Shown here piece after piece: positions 44,824 through 56,423 of a stretch of DNA of 64,000 bases. Position 1 is the stretch's first letter, and the number at the start of each line of letters is the position of its first letter. Below the pieces are notes generated by a model. The model did no database searches and was not told the origin of the DNA. It saw nothing but the letters and a program-made list of their open reading frames with translations. The stretch comes from Protostelium mycophagum (taxonomy: Eukaryota; Evosea; Variosea; Protosteliida; Protosteliaceae): positions 82,281 through 146,280 of the forward strand of contig KV920908.1 of NCBI GenBank assembly GCA_002081555.1, read 5' to 3'. Both the position numbers and the translations under genes were made by a program.

Positions 44824-47800
44824 CTATATTGCTGTTCCGTTAGATTGAGGGGCCGGCTCTGGGTCCAAAGTTCTTATAAGTACGGGGTTACTGAAAGGTA
44901 CCGGTTGTCCTTCTACAACGGCCGGCACCACGTTGGCTACTGGTACAGTCTGGTTGTAAACTGTCGACGTTCCGTTGGTGTAGACAGTGGAGGGGGCGGC
45001 CCCGAGGGTGGTGGGGTTGTTGTAGACGGCCGTGAAGTTGGCAGACTCTTGTCTGATCATCTCTTTGGCCCTTCTCTGTGCTTCCTTCTCTATTCTGCGC
45101 TGTGCGCGGGTGTCGCGCTTAAACTCGTCTTGTTTTTGGCGGGAAATCCTGTTGTTTCTTCGCTGAGTGAAAAGGTCGTTGATACCGGTCGCGCTGCGCA
45201 TGCCAATCTACAACGGTCAATTCTGAGATTCGGTGGAAATTCACGTGAAATTTCAAAACTGACCTGCATGAGATTCTCCGCGATGATCTTCTCCAAGCTC
45301 TTTTTGATCTTATTTCTGAATATTCCTATGGCAACCGCTCCCATGATTTTGTGACGGTGGGCGTCGACATCGATGTCGACACGGTCGATACCGCAGATTG
45401 CACGTGAACAAACGAGCTTTAGCTCCTCCCCTTCGGTTAAATCTGCATACCACTCCATCAAAATGGAAATTCCGTCACCGGCAAAATCCATGGCGAGACG
45501 TCCTTCGTCTGAAAGTTTTGGGAAGGACTTTCTGAGAAATTTCAACGATGTTTCTCGGAACATTCGGGGTTGTAGAGTGTAGAAAATTCGAAGAAAGTTC
45601 GTACCTGTAGAAATAAAAGTCGATATTCTTGACGTTCATTCTGACACCGGAGATGATCACCTGCCCTTCTCAAAATCTCCCCGAAATTTCCCCCAATTTT
45701 CTCACCTGGAAATTGGTCCTGGCGTAATTCTGTCCCTGCTCTCCCAGCGCAACGTTCATCCCGGTGGATATATTCAATGTGATGTTTTGGGGCAAGATCT
45801 CAGCACCAGAGAAGATCAAGTTCCTCGCGGCAAAGTCATACTTGGGGGTATATCCTTCTATTTGTGGGACTTGAATATTTTCTAGCTGTTTAGAGATGAG
45901 AGGGACCAGAAGGTACCGAAGTTGTGCGGCCGTCTCTTGGAACACGTATAGGGAGGGCTGTCCGTTTGCAAAGAACATGTCGTCGGATAACTGTCCGAAG
46001 GCATCGGCGAGGGCAGTTCTGCGGGGATTATTCTCTGAGAATTCGTGATGACGTCATCAATACCTCTCAGGGTCGTGTTTCACTGCTTTGAGAACGGTTC
46101 TGCCCTCTCTCTGTATCCCATCCATTATGGGTTTGTAAGTGTCGCTCAGAGCAATCTCTCGTCCCCTGTCGATCAGATTTTGAGACTGTAAGACCGAAGT
46201 CGGAGACTCCGTCTGAGATTTCTCAGAAAATGCACGGAAAATTACCGAAATCTCTCACCAGGGAGGGGTTTGCCCACAGAAAATGGGCGTAAGCTTTGAC
46301 CTCTTTGATCCATGCGCGCGCGGTGCGGTCTGTTCTCATGTTGAGGCTGAAGGCGTTAAGATGTGCCACCAGCGCGTCCAATTTGTAACCACCAGTGAAT
46401 CTCTCGATAAGCTCTTGCAGATCAGCCCAGGCCTTTTGGGTCTGGAATTTCTCAGAAAATTCTGGGAAATTTCTGATCTCTTCTTGGCATCGGCCGGATG
46501 ATGAGCAGAAAAACTGACCTCCTCATGCTGATGCAAGTTCTTTATGTTGCCGCCCTGTCCTGCTGGCAGATCTCCAGCGGTTCTGCTGACCATGTTTTTC
46601 AACAGTTTGTACAGACTTGAAGCAGAGAGTCTGAAGGATTCGTTCTGGCCGAATCTGGAGAGCAAAGTTCTCAGCCTCTTTGCAAGCTTATCCCTCTGCT
46701 CAACGGTCCAAGTCTGTGCAGGCTGTAATTTTCAGCGAGATTTCGGGGTAATGGCAAGAAAATCGGGTGAAATTTCGACTCACCATGGTAACGTTGGTCA
46801 CGACTTGTGTGGTGTGTACTCCTGTCGCATCTACAACGGTGGTGGGTTGTACTATGGTAACAGTCTGCCCGTTTTGGGGTTGTCTGATGGCCTCTCTAAC
46901 TTGTTTGCTCAGCTCCGTCACGCTGGCGCCTTTTTCGAAGCTGGAAATCACGCCAGATAATTCTCTGAATGAATTTAATAAATATGCTCGTGTTGAACTA
47001 TGGGTAGGTCAAGACGATAAGCGTATAGAGGACAAAGTTCTTCAAGCTGCGCGGTTACTTGCTTGCAAGCGTTGCCGTTTCTATTGTTAAGAAGACGAAG
47101 TTCTCGCAGAGACGGGTGCTGCGGCTCTGCCGCAGCTTCGACACGTATCCTCACAAAGTTTTGAATTCTCACCTCTTCATGAGCAGAGATCTCGGCTTGA
47201 AAGATTTTCCAAGAATGTCAGTCAATGTCTTTAAACCTTCCACGAGGAGGCTTCTGAATTCACTGGAGGAGAGGACTTGGTTGGCCAAGATCTTGGCCTG
47301 ATCTAGGGTCACATCGGCCTCATTCTGGGGTTGATCTGCGGTCATGACGGGTGTGTTGAGACCGCCGATGACAGAGGAGGCGTGTCTTATGGACCTCTTT
47401 GTGTGATCAAAAAGCTGTTGTAGCTTCTCGTCGTGATTTTTAGAGAGGATGAAGATACGTGTTTTGACGAGGACATCCTCGAAGGAAAATGAGATCTGCT
47501 GTCCCTTGGGGCTCATTTTGGAACCAGAGAGGGTTCGTTCTGTCTGAAGAGCCAAGAGAAGGTTGTCTATCGTCTGTATGATCTGGAAATTGTAGGGCAT
47601 ATCACCATGAGCCATGGTGGAGATGGCCTCGACCAGAGGATTAATATTCGTTCCGTGATGTTGAGTGATAATGATCTCGTTTCTGTCATCATATCAGATG
47701 TGTCTCAGAGACAAAAAAGTAATGATGATACTCACTGTGTGAGATTTCTGGTCTCATTTGGATCCCTCCACCAGCCTCTGGTTAGAGGAGGAACAAGAGT

Positions 47801-48259
47801 GCCTGTGCGACTGTTCGTCTGTGCCGTTTCTAATTGTGAGGCTCTGAGTGGGGCCACATTGTAGGCCGAAGCAGAGAGATTAGAGGGTGATCTGGACAGA
47901 GCAGCTCGGGAGGTTTTAGTGACATGTTTGGATTCCTCTTCCGAAGGCAAGACGGTGGGAAATGTGTTGGCTCTTGAACGTCCACCCTCTGCAGTTGTTG
48001 CAAAATTGGCCAAACTCTGGTCTACTGCACCATTTCTCTCGACTTCAGGAGGAAATACAAGATTAGAGGTGTTGAATTCGTTGATATCCATGCCAGCTGG
48101 TAGAGAGCGAGGAATCTCTCCTTCATCTTTGAATCTGAAGACTGTCTTGGTTGATCTGAGTTGGCCCGAGGCATCATGTGCGGCCTCCCAATCGCTGGCG
48201 GTAATCTGTGTTCCCTTAAAGGGAATGCTTGTCTTTGTAGCTTTGACTGACGTCGTCAT
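44824..48259 (-). CDS. HAM1-like / BPI-like putative lipid-binding protein
   Basis: Starts MTTSVKATKTSIPFKGTQIT at 48259, with a Ser/Thr-rich N-terminus. The exon at about 47169-47612 (ISTMAHGDMPYNFQIIQTID, then TKRSIRHASSVIGG) and the exon at about 45720-45990 show the pattern of the fungal HAM1-like N-terminal family (related to BPI-type lipid-binding folds). The latter reads QLRYLLVPLISKQLENIQVP, then KYDFAARNLIFSGAEILPQN (family: LR.LL.PL......IP.PRIE......L.G...LP). A further exon reads GISILMEWYADLTEGEELKL (about 45420-45480). The last exon is basic (QRRIEKEAQRRAKEMIRQES) and ends SNGTAI at 44824. No signal peptide or membrane segment, so probably cytosolic or peripheral at membranes. 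Family assignment is from memory of the pattern and is moderate. Confidence 0.65.
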
Positions 48260-48810
48260 CGTCGGCTATGTCTGTCCTAAGATCAGATCCAGCATTTAAT
48301 ATCAGAATGGGACGAAGCACTTAAGAAGAACACCGATTTATCCTCTATTGTCATTATACTCACGTTGTTGTTACGTCTCGTGTCTGATGACTGTATGATG
48401 GTGTTTTGGAGAATCGACGAGGGAAACTTCGTCGATTTTTCATTTAGCATCTACAACGACGCCTTACGGCCTGGATTAATTCGTTCTTTATCTTGAAAGT
48501 ATCAGGTACTGGCAGACATCTTAAGCTCCCAATGGCTGTGTCGGTTAATATATTCCCGTTGTACAAAACTTCACACGATCAGAGTCGATGACACCTATCA
48601 AGAGTTGAAATTTTGGCGGTTAGAAATCACGGTGACTACCGTGAGCAGACTGCTGCTAATGCTCTGAACGTGCCAAGCTCGGTTAAAACCGCTTCAGATC
48701 AAAGTGAGGGCAAAAAATACAAAATGAAAATGATGGGTTGTAGATTGATGTTGCGAAAATTTCGAGATTTTAGGAAAGATCGGACCCATCACATAAAGAC
48801 AGGAGCAGAT
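48260..48810. promoter_or_regulatory. Divergent region between the HAM1-like gene and RRP12
   Basis: 0.55 kb between two opposed start codons. It contains a palindromic ATCACGGTGACTACCGTGAG (48627-48646), a TTTTGGCGG word (48609) and TCTACAACG (48451). An open frame runs into the RRP12 start from 48613, with an in-frame ATG at 48724 as an alternative RRP12 start. Confidence 0.45.
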
Positions 48811-51800
48811 ATGGAAGAGGAATTGTTCTCTAACCTCAGAACTGATAACAACCCTACTCTGGCTGCCCTGATCAGGGCTGCCACACAGATTATCGTATGT
48901 CTAATGATCCCTATCACACTCAATATCACAGGCAGAGGCAAAGATGACACCGAGCGCTTCGGCCTACTTTGCCATTGTGATGAATACTTTAGAGGTTACT
49001 GCCACAGAATCTAAAGAGGCTTCTGAAGATGAGGCAGACGATGTGAGTCGATCTGTCTCCTCGATCATCTTGAAAACATATACTATGAATGATTCTAATT
49101 TAACATGAAGGATGAAGACACATCGACAGAGGATGAGAAACAAAAAACAGCCGCATTAGTCTTGTTGACAACTCTAGTGCCAAAGTGAGTCCATTCTTTT
49201 TGTGATCTGTATCATTTCTCCACAAGAGACTGAGATGAAATAGTTTGCCCCCTGCTGTCATATCAGGAAAAATCGAGGAAATTTCTGCGGTTTTGGTGCG
49301 CCTCTACCAGAAATATCACAAAACAAAGAGTCAGACACTCCTCAAATCGGTACTTTTCCCGCCACTTTTTGAATTTTGAATTCACATGTTCCAGTATGTC
49401 CGTTGCCTCACGGAGATTTTCGCTCATATCCCCGAACCCACCGCCTGGCTCTACAACGGCCCCCAGAATCTATTTAAAGTCATTTTGGGCTTCATCGCGG
49501 AGTCCAAGCCGAGATTAAGAAAATTGGCGGCACTTTCCACATCTCAAATTTTGAATTCTTGCCCACAAGGAAACGCCAAAAACAAATATGCCGCGCACTT
49601 CACAAACTACTGCCAGCAGGTGAGAAATTTCAGAGAAATTTAGGTTCAAGTGGCAAACATTTTTGCTGTTGTAGATTGTGACAGAAAATATTTATTTTCA
49701 GCGTTTTTGGCAACAACATACATAGAAGATGTCTACTGCGGTTTTAGCAACTGTAATACGAGTAGTAGTTGATGGCATTCCTTCGACTTCATTATGGGAA
49801 TCTATCTGCTGCATTTGTGTAGCGGCAAAGCCGCAACCACCGGTGATACGTATTTGCGTAAGATTCGTTCATCTACAACACTCCAAAAATACCAAAATGT
49901 GCACAAAGACACTATTATAATGCATCTTTGCGCGCTTTGCCGCAGAACAGACAAAGGCAGATTTCGATGGACATCCTGTAATCTGTAGGAACAGACAGCT
50001 GTAACAGCCGTATCTTGCTCGTTAAGAACACGCAAAGTGGCATGTCTCAAATATTTGTGCTCGCGGTATGCAACCGTGGAATTGTAGATGAGATGCATGA
50101 TGGATGGAGACTCACAAGTCACAGGTCATGAGGCCAAAACCAGGTCAAGCCTCTGTCCGCGCAGAAAAAGGCGGGAAATCCAACGAGGTAATTCATCATC
50201 TACAACCCGCCAACCCCACTCACCCCCCAGGTCCTCTTGACACGCCTCCTCGAGGCCTTAAAGTTCAGTATAGACAGACTTCCATTGGCGTCTACACGCG
50301 TTGTAGTGCAACAGATTTTTGAGCTTGAGACTTTGACACACCCCATCGTGACATTGTTGGCGCTCAGCGTGTTTGAGGTCTTATTTTCCGCAAAGGAAAA
50401 CGAAATTTCAGCGGAATTTGCCGACACTTTGATCGGGGTGAGCCGTTGTAGATGATCGTATTTTGGAATTTCACTGAAATTTCAAGTCTTTCTACCAATT
50501 TGTGCCAAACCCTCAAGACAGCAGAATGGCGTGTATTTTCGCGAAGTTGATGGGATCTGCGATGCGAAGACTTTCAAAGTAAGATATCATGATTGTACAA
50601 ATGCGACACACGTCATCGTGATGATCGATGACGTATGTGTTTTACTTTAAACTAGTTTTAGTTTTTTGTTCATGGCAGAGCCGTGAACTGATTGCGGCAA
50701 CAACCGCAGACGTTCATGTTAATTACCGCGATTTAAATCATTCCCAAACCAGTATACATCGTTGTAGAAGTCCAAAAGAACAGTTTCATTGCTATGTGAT
50801 GATTATTGAAAGAGAATAGGCTTGATGCCACAGCGTCCATCCAAAAATTGGCCAAGTCATTCAAGATATTAATACCCAACTTTGCCTCCGAGTCTCCAGA
50901 GGTGAAGTTTCCCGCCATTTTTCTCGTTCAAATTTCGAATCTCTGACGGACAGTTCAGGTCGCCAAGGAGACGGAAGATGCCCTGAAGATCATGATCTAC
51001 AACTGCATCGACGAAAATTCGATCGAAATTGCTAAAAATTCAGCTTCATCTACAACGAACCAAATGACGCCAGTACAGTCTGTTGTAGATTCAGCGAAAA
51101 ATGCGCTGAAATTTCCATACAAGAGGAACTGGGCCAACATCCTGAGGGTGAAGCTGTCAGAATTTTCTCAGAAAATATTTCCTCTCGTCTCATTCGAATG
51201 AAACACTCACATCTACAACAGGTCCAATCTGCGCTGTACACACATCTTGATTCTGCCAGTCAGATCTTATTAGTAGATCTGACAAGATATCTCGGAGAGA
51301 TGTACGACACTCCAGAGTTCATGGACGAGGGGGTACGTAACTTGAAGTTTCGACGAGAATTCGTGATTATGGAACTACAACGAGGCAGATTGCGCCCGTC
51401 CTGATGACCACTTTGAACGAGGTCACAGCCGTTTTGGGACCCGAAAAGACATTGGAAATTCTTCCGCTCAACATCGAAAACGAGTGAGATTTTTCCACGA
51501 ATTTTCCGTCAAGACGAATTTTCATCCGAATTTCTGGAACATTCAGGAAATTTCTGAGAAAATTCAGGGAAGAAGGATTGAGGGCGTGGTTACTTCCTAT
51601 CTTGGAATCATCTATAGTGAACGGCAGACTCGCATTCTTCGCTTCGTACTTTCTGCCTCTTGCACAGAGGTGAAATTTCCACGGAATTTCAGCGAAATCT
51701 CATCATTTTAATTTCTGGTTTTTGTCTTGGAAAACGAAAATGAACGGTAACTAACGAGATGGCACGGTAAGAAGACGCGGCAACAACCGCTCTTACGCGT

Positions 51801-54800
51801 CCACACTTGTCCAAAACCCATAACAAAATAACGTTCACATCGGCACAAAAATTTATGCCCTGCAGGGTCAAGAAGAGGGCAGATAAAGCCGAAGCAGACG
51901 GGAAGGCGGGAGAGGCGCTGAATCTTCAAATCATCTACTCTCAATTATGGGATTTATTCCCCAGTTTCTGTAAACTTCCGGTCGATGTCGCCGAGGTGAC
52001 CGTTTTGAAATTTAAAATTCGAAAATTCGCATAAACCGCGAAATTCCGTCGCGGTAGCTAAACGTGAATTTCACGTGATTTCACGTTTATTTTGGAAGAC
52101 TACAACTGCAAAAAAAGTAGACACTGTGAGTTGCCAAGTAAAAATCTTGGCGCGGTAACCTACCGCGATCATCACGTCTGTTACGGAGAAGAATCTCGTG
52201 TCCGTAAAGTCAAAGAGAAATCCGTTGCAACAACTCCAGTCTTTCTGACGCAAAACAGTCCTTCAAGCTGGTGGCACAATCCCTGGGAGGTGCATTAAAC
52301 AACGAGCCATTGTTGAGGAAGAGGATATGTCTGGGTCTAACCGCCCTAATCAACTCTCACCGCGAGGTCCGTTTTTTGATTTTTTTGAATATTTATTTTT
52401 TATTCCAATTTATTTTTTAAAATTTATAAAAAATTGAATATTTTATTTTTCTTTCCATTTGTTTTTCAAAATTTTAAGTTTTAAAATTTAAAAAAATTGT
52501 ATAGTTTAATTTTTCTTCCAGTTTATCTTTTAAAATTAAATTTTTTTATTTTGTATTGAAAAGACTTTTAAACAAAAATTTCAATTTTTCCGACTTTTTT
52601 TCCAACTCTTGTTGATCCAAACCATCCGGATTTTCACGTGACTTACCGTGAATCTCCTCGTGACTTACCGCACCAGAACCCCGAGTCCAAGAAGGGGCTG
52701 TACTACACGCCCGAACAAATTCAGGCCAACCTGAAGGCCATTTCTTTTTTTTCAAAGAATTTTCTGCCCGTATTATTCAACATCTTCACCGATGAAGCCA
52801 CAACATTAGACGACAAGATTCACATACACAACACCGCCGCTGCCTTTGCCTCCATCACCGACTCCAAGGTGAAATTTCGACGAAAATTCCGGGAAAAACC
52901 TTCGATATTCGGCGAAATTTCTATGAAAATTCCGAGAGATTTCTGACCTCAAAGTTCCTTCGCATTTTGACGAAATCTCATCTCGTCAATTTCACGTTCA
53001 TTACCGCAAGTCTTTGCCTTAACTAACGTGCTTCAGGTCGTCGCCCCTTTCTTCAAGACAGTCCTGACCAAGCTCGTGGAGTGCGGCACAAAAGATTCGG
53101 ACTCTAAGAATATGCATAATATGCAGGCTTTGACCGACCTGCTGGTCATTTTTGTGCCTCATGTCGACCTCGACAGCGCCAACCTCCTTTTTAAGACCAT
53201 CAAGCCCCAGTTGGAGGTGAAACTTCCGAGAAATTTCGTGGCGTGACACGTCATCACTTTATTTTTTAAGTTGGAAATTTTTCAATTTTCTTTTCACGTG
53301 AATAACCGCAAAGAAGCGATGTGTTACCGTGACAACGGAGATTACCCCTTCCACGAAATTTCACTGACTTTTCAAGTCGTCAGACGCTACAGTTCAGAAG
53401 AAGAGTTACAAGATGCTCGAATCTTTGTGCCAGCACCACAGTGCGCTCGTCACCCAGAAACTCTTCGAGATCATCAGAATCATTTTAGACACGATAAAGA
53501 ACGTGAAGCCTTCCGCAAAGAACAACCGTCTCAAAGTCTTAAAGCACGTCCTGCCGAGGGTAATTTTCTCGGAAATTTCCTGAAATCTCGTCCCGAATCT
53601 CCCGAAATGAATCCGACTCTCTCGAATTTTCGCTGAAATTTCACAGCTGTCAGAAGAAGAACTCACGACATGTCTTGGTGATGTCATACTCTGTACAAAG
53701 GAGGTCAACACTAAAGTCAGAGACACCGCGTACAGCGTGGTGACGGAGTTAATAGAATCGAGAAGGGAGACTGAGGGACAGAGAGCCGTTATGAGCGTTG
53801 TAGAATCGGTTGTGGCCGGTCTGGCCGCCACGGCGCCACTCATGACCAGGTGAGGATATTTGAATTTTGAAAATGGGATTTTGGCGGGAAATTTTTTTTT
53901 GGTTTTGTGTTGTGACAAGGTGAACACAAATGCTTTTTGGCGATTTCCTGGAGAATTCTGACCCCCACAGTGCCACCATCAACGTGCTTTCCCGCCTTTT
54001 GTACGACTACAACGAGGAGATCAGCGAAGAGTTCCAGAGCAACCTCTTTCACCCCATTTTGATCTGCATCTTGACGAAGAATAGAGAAGTCATCAAGAGT
54101 GCTTTGGAGTTCTGCAGGGTCGCATTCCAAGTGATGAACCACGAGGCATATGAGAAACACTACGAGACCATGGTGAGTCATTACGACGTCATTTCGAGAC
54201 ATGATGTCATGAGCATTGACATGATGTCAAGTGATCTCATCGTTGTAGTCGTGGGTTTTGTGGCTTTGCCACAGTTTTTGAGCTTCCATTGTTGATAGGA
54301 AGGAAAAAATGTCTGCGGTAAGAGATCTCGTTAAGGACCGTGATCATCACGGTTTCTTACCGTTTCTGCTTTCATCCGAAAATCCAGATCTCTTAAAAAG
54401 ATTCGAAAAGTCGTATGAATACAAATTTACAACGTTGTAGATCCACAATTTATGTAGTATGAGCAGAGACGAGAAATACCACTTCAAGGTTCCCATCAGA
54501 AGAATCTTCGAGCGCCTAATCCGCAGATACGGGTGAAATTTCCCCGAATTTTCCGGTGTCTTCACTCGAAATTTCGGCGAAAATTCACTGACCGTTGTAG
54601 ATTCGAAGCAGTGAGGGAGCAGACGTCAGAGGAGGATGCCAAATTGTTGACACACATCAGAAAGACAGAAAACAGAAAGAAGACGAGATCCGGCGAAAGC
54701 GTCGCCCCCTCAGAGGCCGGTACGTATTCTGGCTCGTTGTAGAATGTCCAGAATCGAGTTGTAGATGTCGTTGTAGACGCACAGATTTTCCGGGATTCTT

Positions 54801-55893
54801 CCGAGCTGAATTCATGCAGGTTCATATGCCGCAGAATCTTTCGTGGCAGGTTACGCCAAATCTGTCGCCGCATCTGTCAGATCTGGAAAATCTGTCAAGA
54901 GTACAAGATCTGACAGATTCAAGCCCACGTCATTCGACGACGCTTTGTACGGAACTGATGACGAAGGAAGTGATGATGATGAGCCGCGCCACAAGACCAA
55001 GTCTTCCGCCAGGTACGATATCTCATAGGATATCATGAGGAGTCAGAATGTCGACGGATGACGTCATCATTAGTGTACATTGAGTAAATGGATGGGAAAT
55101 TGAAATTTTCAGATTGATGGAGACTGACGAGCCGATGGATCTTGTCGACATCAAATCTGTCAAAAATGTCGTGTGTAAGTTATTTTCCCACGAAATTTCA
55201 TGTTTCCATGAGTTTTCACTGAAATCCACAGCCGGCACCAAAAAAGGCGGGAAACGTGTCAAATTCGAGGAAGACGACGAACTCACCTTCGACAAATCCG
55301 GAAAGATCGTGGAGAAGCAACCCCAAGGTGACTACTAATGACGTCATCATGACGTATAACACCTCACAGGCAAGGGAGGCAAATCTAAGCGAAAATTCGA
55401 CGAAGTTGAAGATGATCTGAGTAATATGATGGAGATGGAAGAAGAGATGATGGACAGAAAGGCGGCGAAGGCTCTCCGAAAGAAGAAGCAAAATTCACTC
55501 GACGTGAGTTTTTCATGTTTCAATGGATCATTCTGCATGATCGCAATGACATCTGATCCCGACACAGGATGACGAGGAAGATATCATCGATGACATCAAG
55601 TCTGGAGTGCATTCGCTCGACTCTCGCAGAAGTAAGACATCATCAAAGGCACCTCCCGCCAAGAAGAAGAGGGGGGACAGTAAAGCTGGAGGTGTTCAAC
55701 CCTATGCTTACTTGCCTCTTGACCCCAAGCTTCTGAACAAGAGGTAAATTTCTTCGAATTTTCGTGTACTTTTCCGAGAATATTCTGGTAACACAGTTGT
55801 AGAACGAGCAAGAAGGCCGCTGGACAATTCAAATCTATCGTGAATGCGGCAAAGAAGGGCTCCCAGGCAGCACAGCCAAGGAAGAGGAGATAA
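48811..55893 (+). CDS. RRP12-like ribosome biogenesis protein (NUC173 domain)
   Basis: A HEAT-repeat factor for maturation and export of pre-ribosomes, nucleolar/nuclear. First exon MEEELFSNLRTDNNPTLAAL. Diagnostic blocks in order: SAYFAIVMNTLEVTATESKE; PTAWLYNGPQNLFKVILGF then ESKPRLRKLAALSTSQIL (RRP12: HPKPKIRKAA); LLEALKFSIDRLPLASTRVV; SKNFLPVLFNIFTDEAT (human AKNFLPILFNLY); GDVILCTKEVNTKVRDTAYS (human PEVILCTKEVSVGARKNAF); LTKNREVIKSALEFCRVAFQ (human RDVVKSALGFIKVA); KYHFKVPIRRIFERLIRRYG; and the end PYAYLPLDPKLLNKR with GQFKSIVNAAKKGSQ (human DPYAYIPLNRSKLNRR, GQFKGLVKAARRGSQ). It is divided into well over 25 short exons. The stop is at 55891-55893. A block near 49680-50120 is hard to resolve and may include a long intron. 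Confidence 0.93.
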
Positions 55894-56423
55894 AAAATCA
55901 AACTCTCTTGTGTTTTTGTTCCAATATCCACCAACTGAACACTCATGTAACTCTGATCACTACTGCTTAACAGAGCAATACAGGCAGTATACAAAGATGT
56001 TACTTTCTAGGTCCTGCAAAGAGACTTGACGCAGCTTTGTGGGTGCTCTGCCATCTGCAAGTATGCTGCTCCCCTTTTATTGTCCTTGTGCACAATTGTT
56101 GTCATCTGATGGATCTACTCTATCTGGTGATCGATTTATAATATAGATATAGGAGAGGATAAATACATCATTGAGGCAATAGTCATATTAGAGAATGGAC
56201 TTATCCACAGTGAATATGGATTTCAAATCAGAATATTATTGATCAGATTATATTCAAGATTTTAGATGATGATATGTATAATGTTTATATTATCATGAAT
56301 CTACCCTGCCACCATTTCTTCCAAGCAAAATGAACAACAACAGGATTTTCCCAGCAATCTCATACAAATTGGATGTAAATAGAAGATATTATTTGATATA
56401 AAATACTTTGTCTACAACTTTAT
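55894..56423. other. Convergent intergenic region, RRP12 3' / TFIIF alpha 3'
   Basis: 530 bp, AT-rich, no gene seen. Both neighbours end here. AATAAA-like signals are present (for example ataaatac near 56160). Contains ordinary AT-rich direct and inverted fragments around 56200-56300. Confidence 0.5.
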
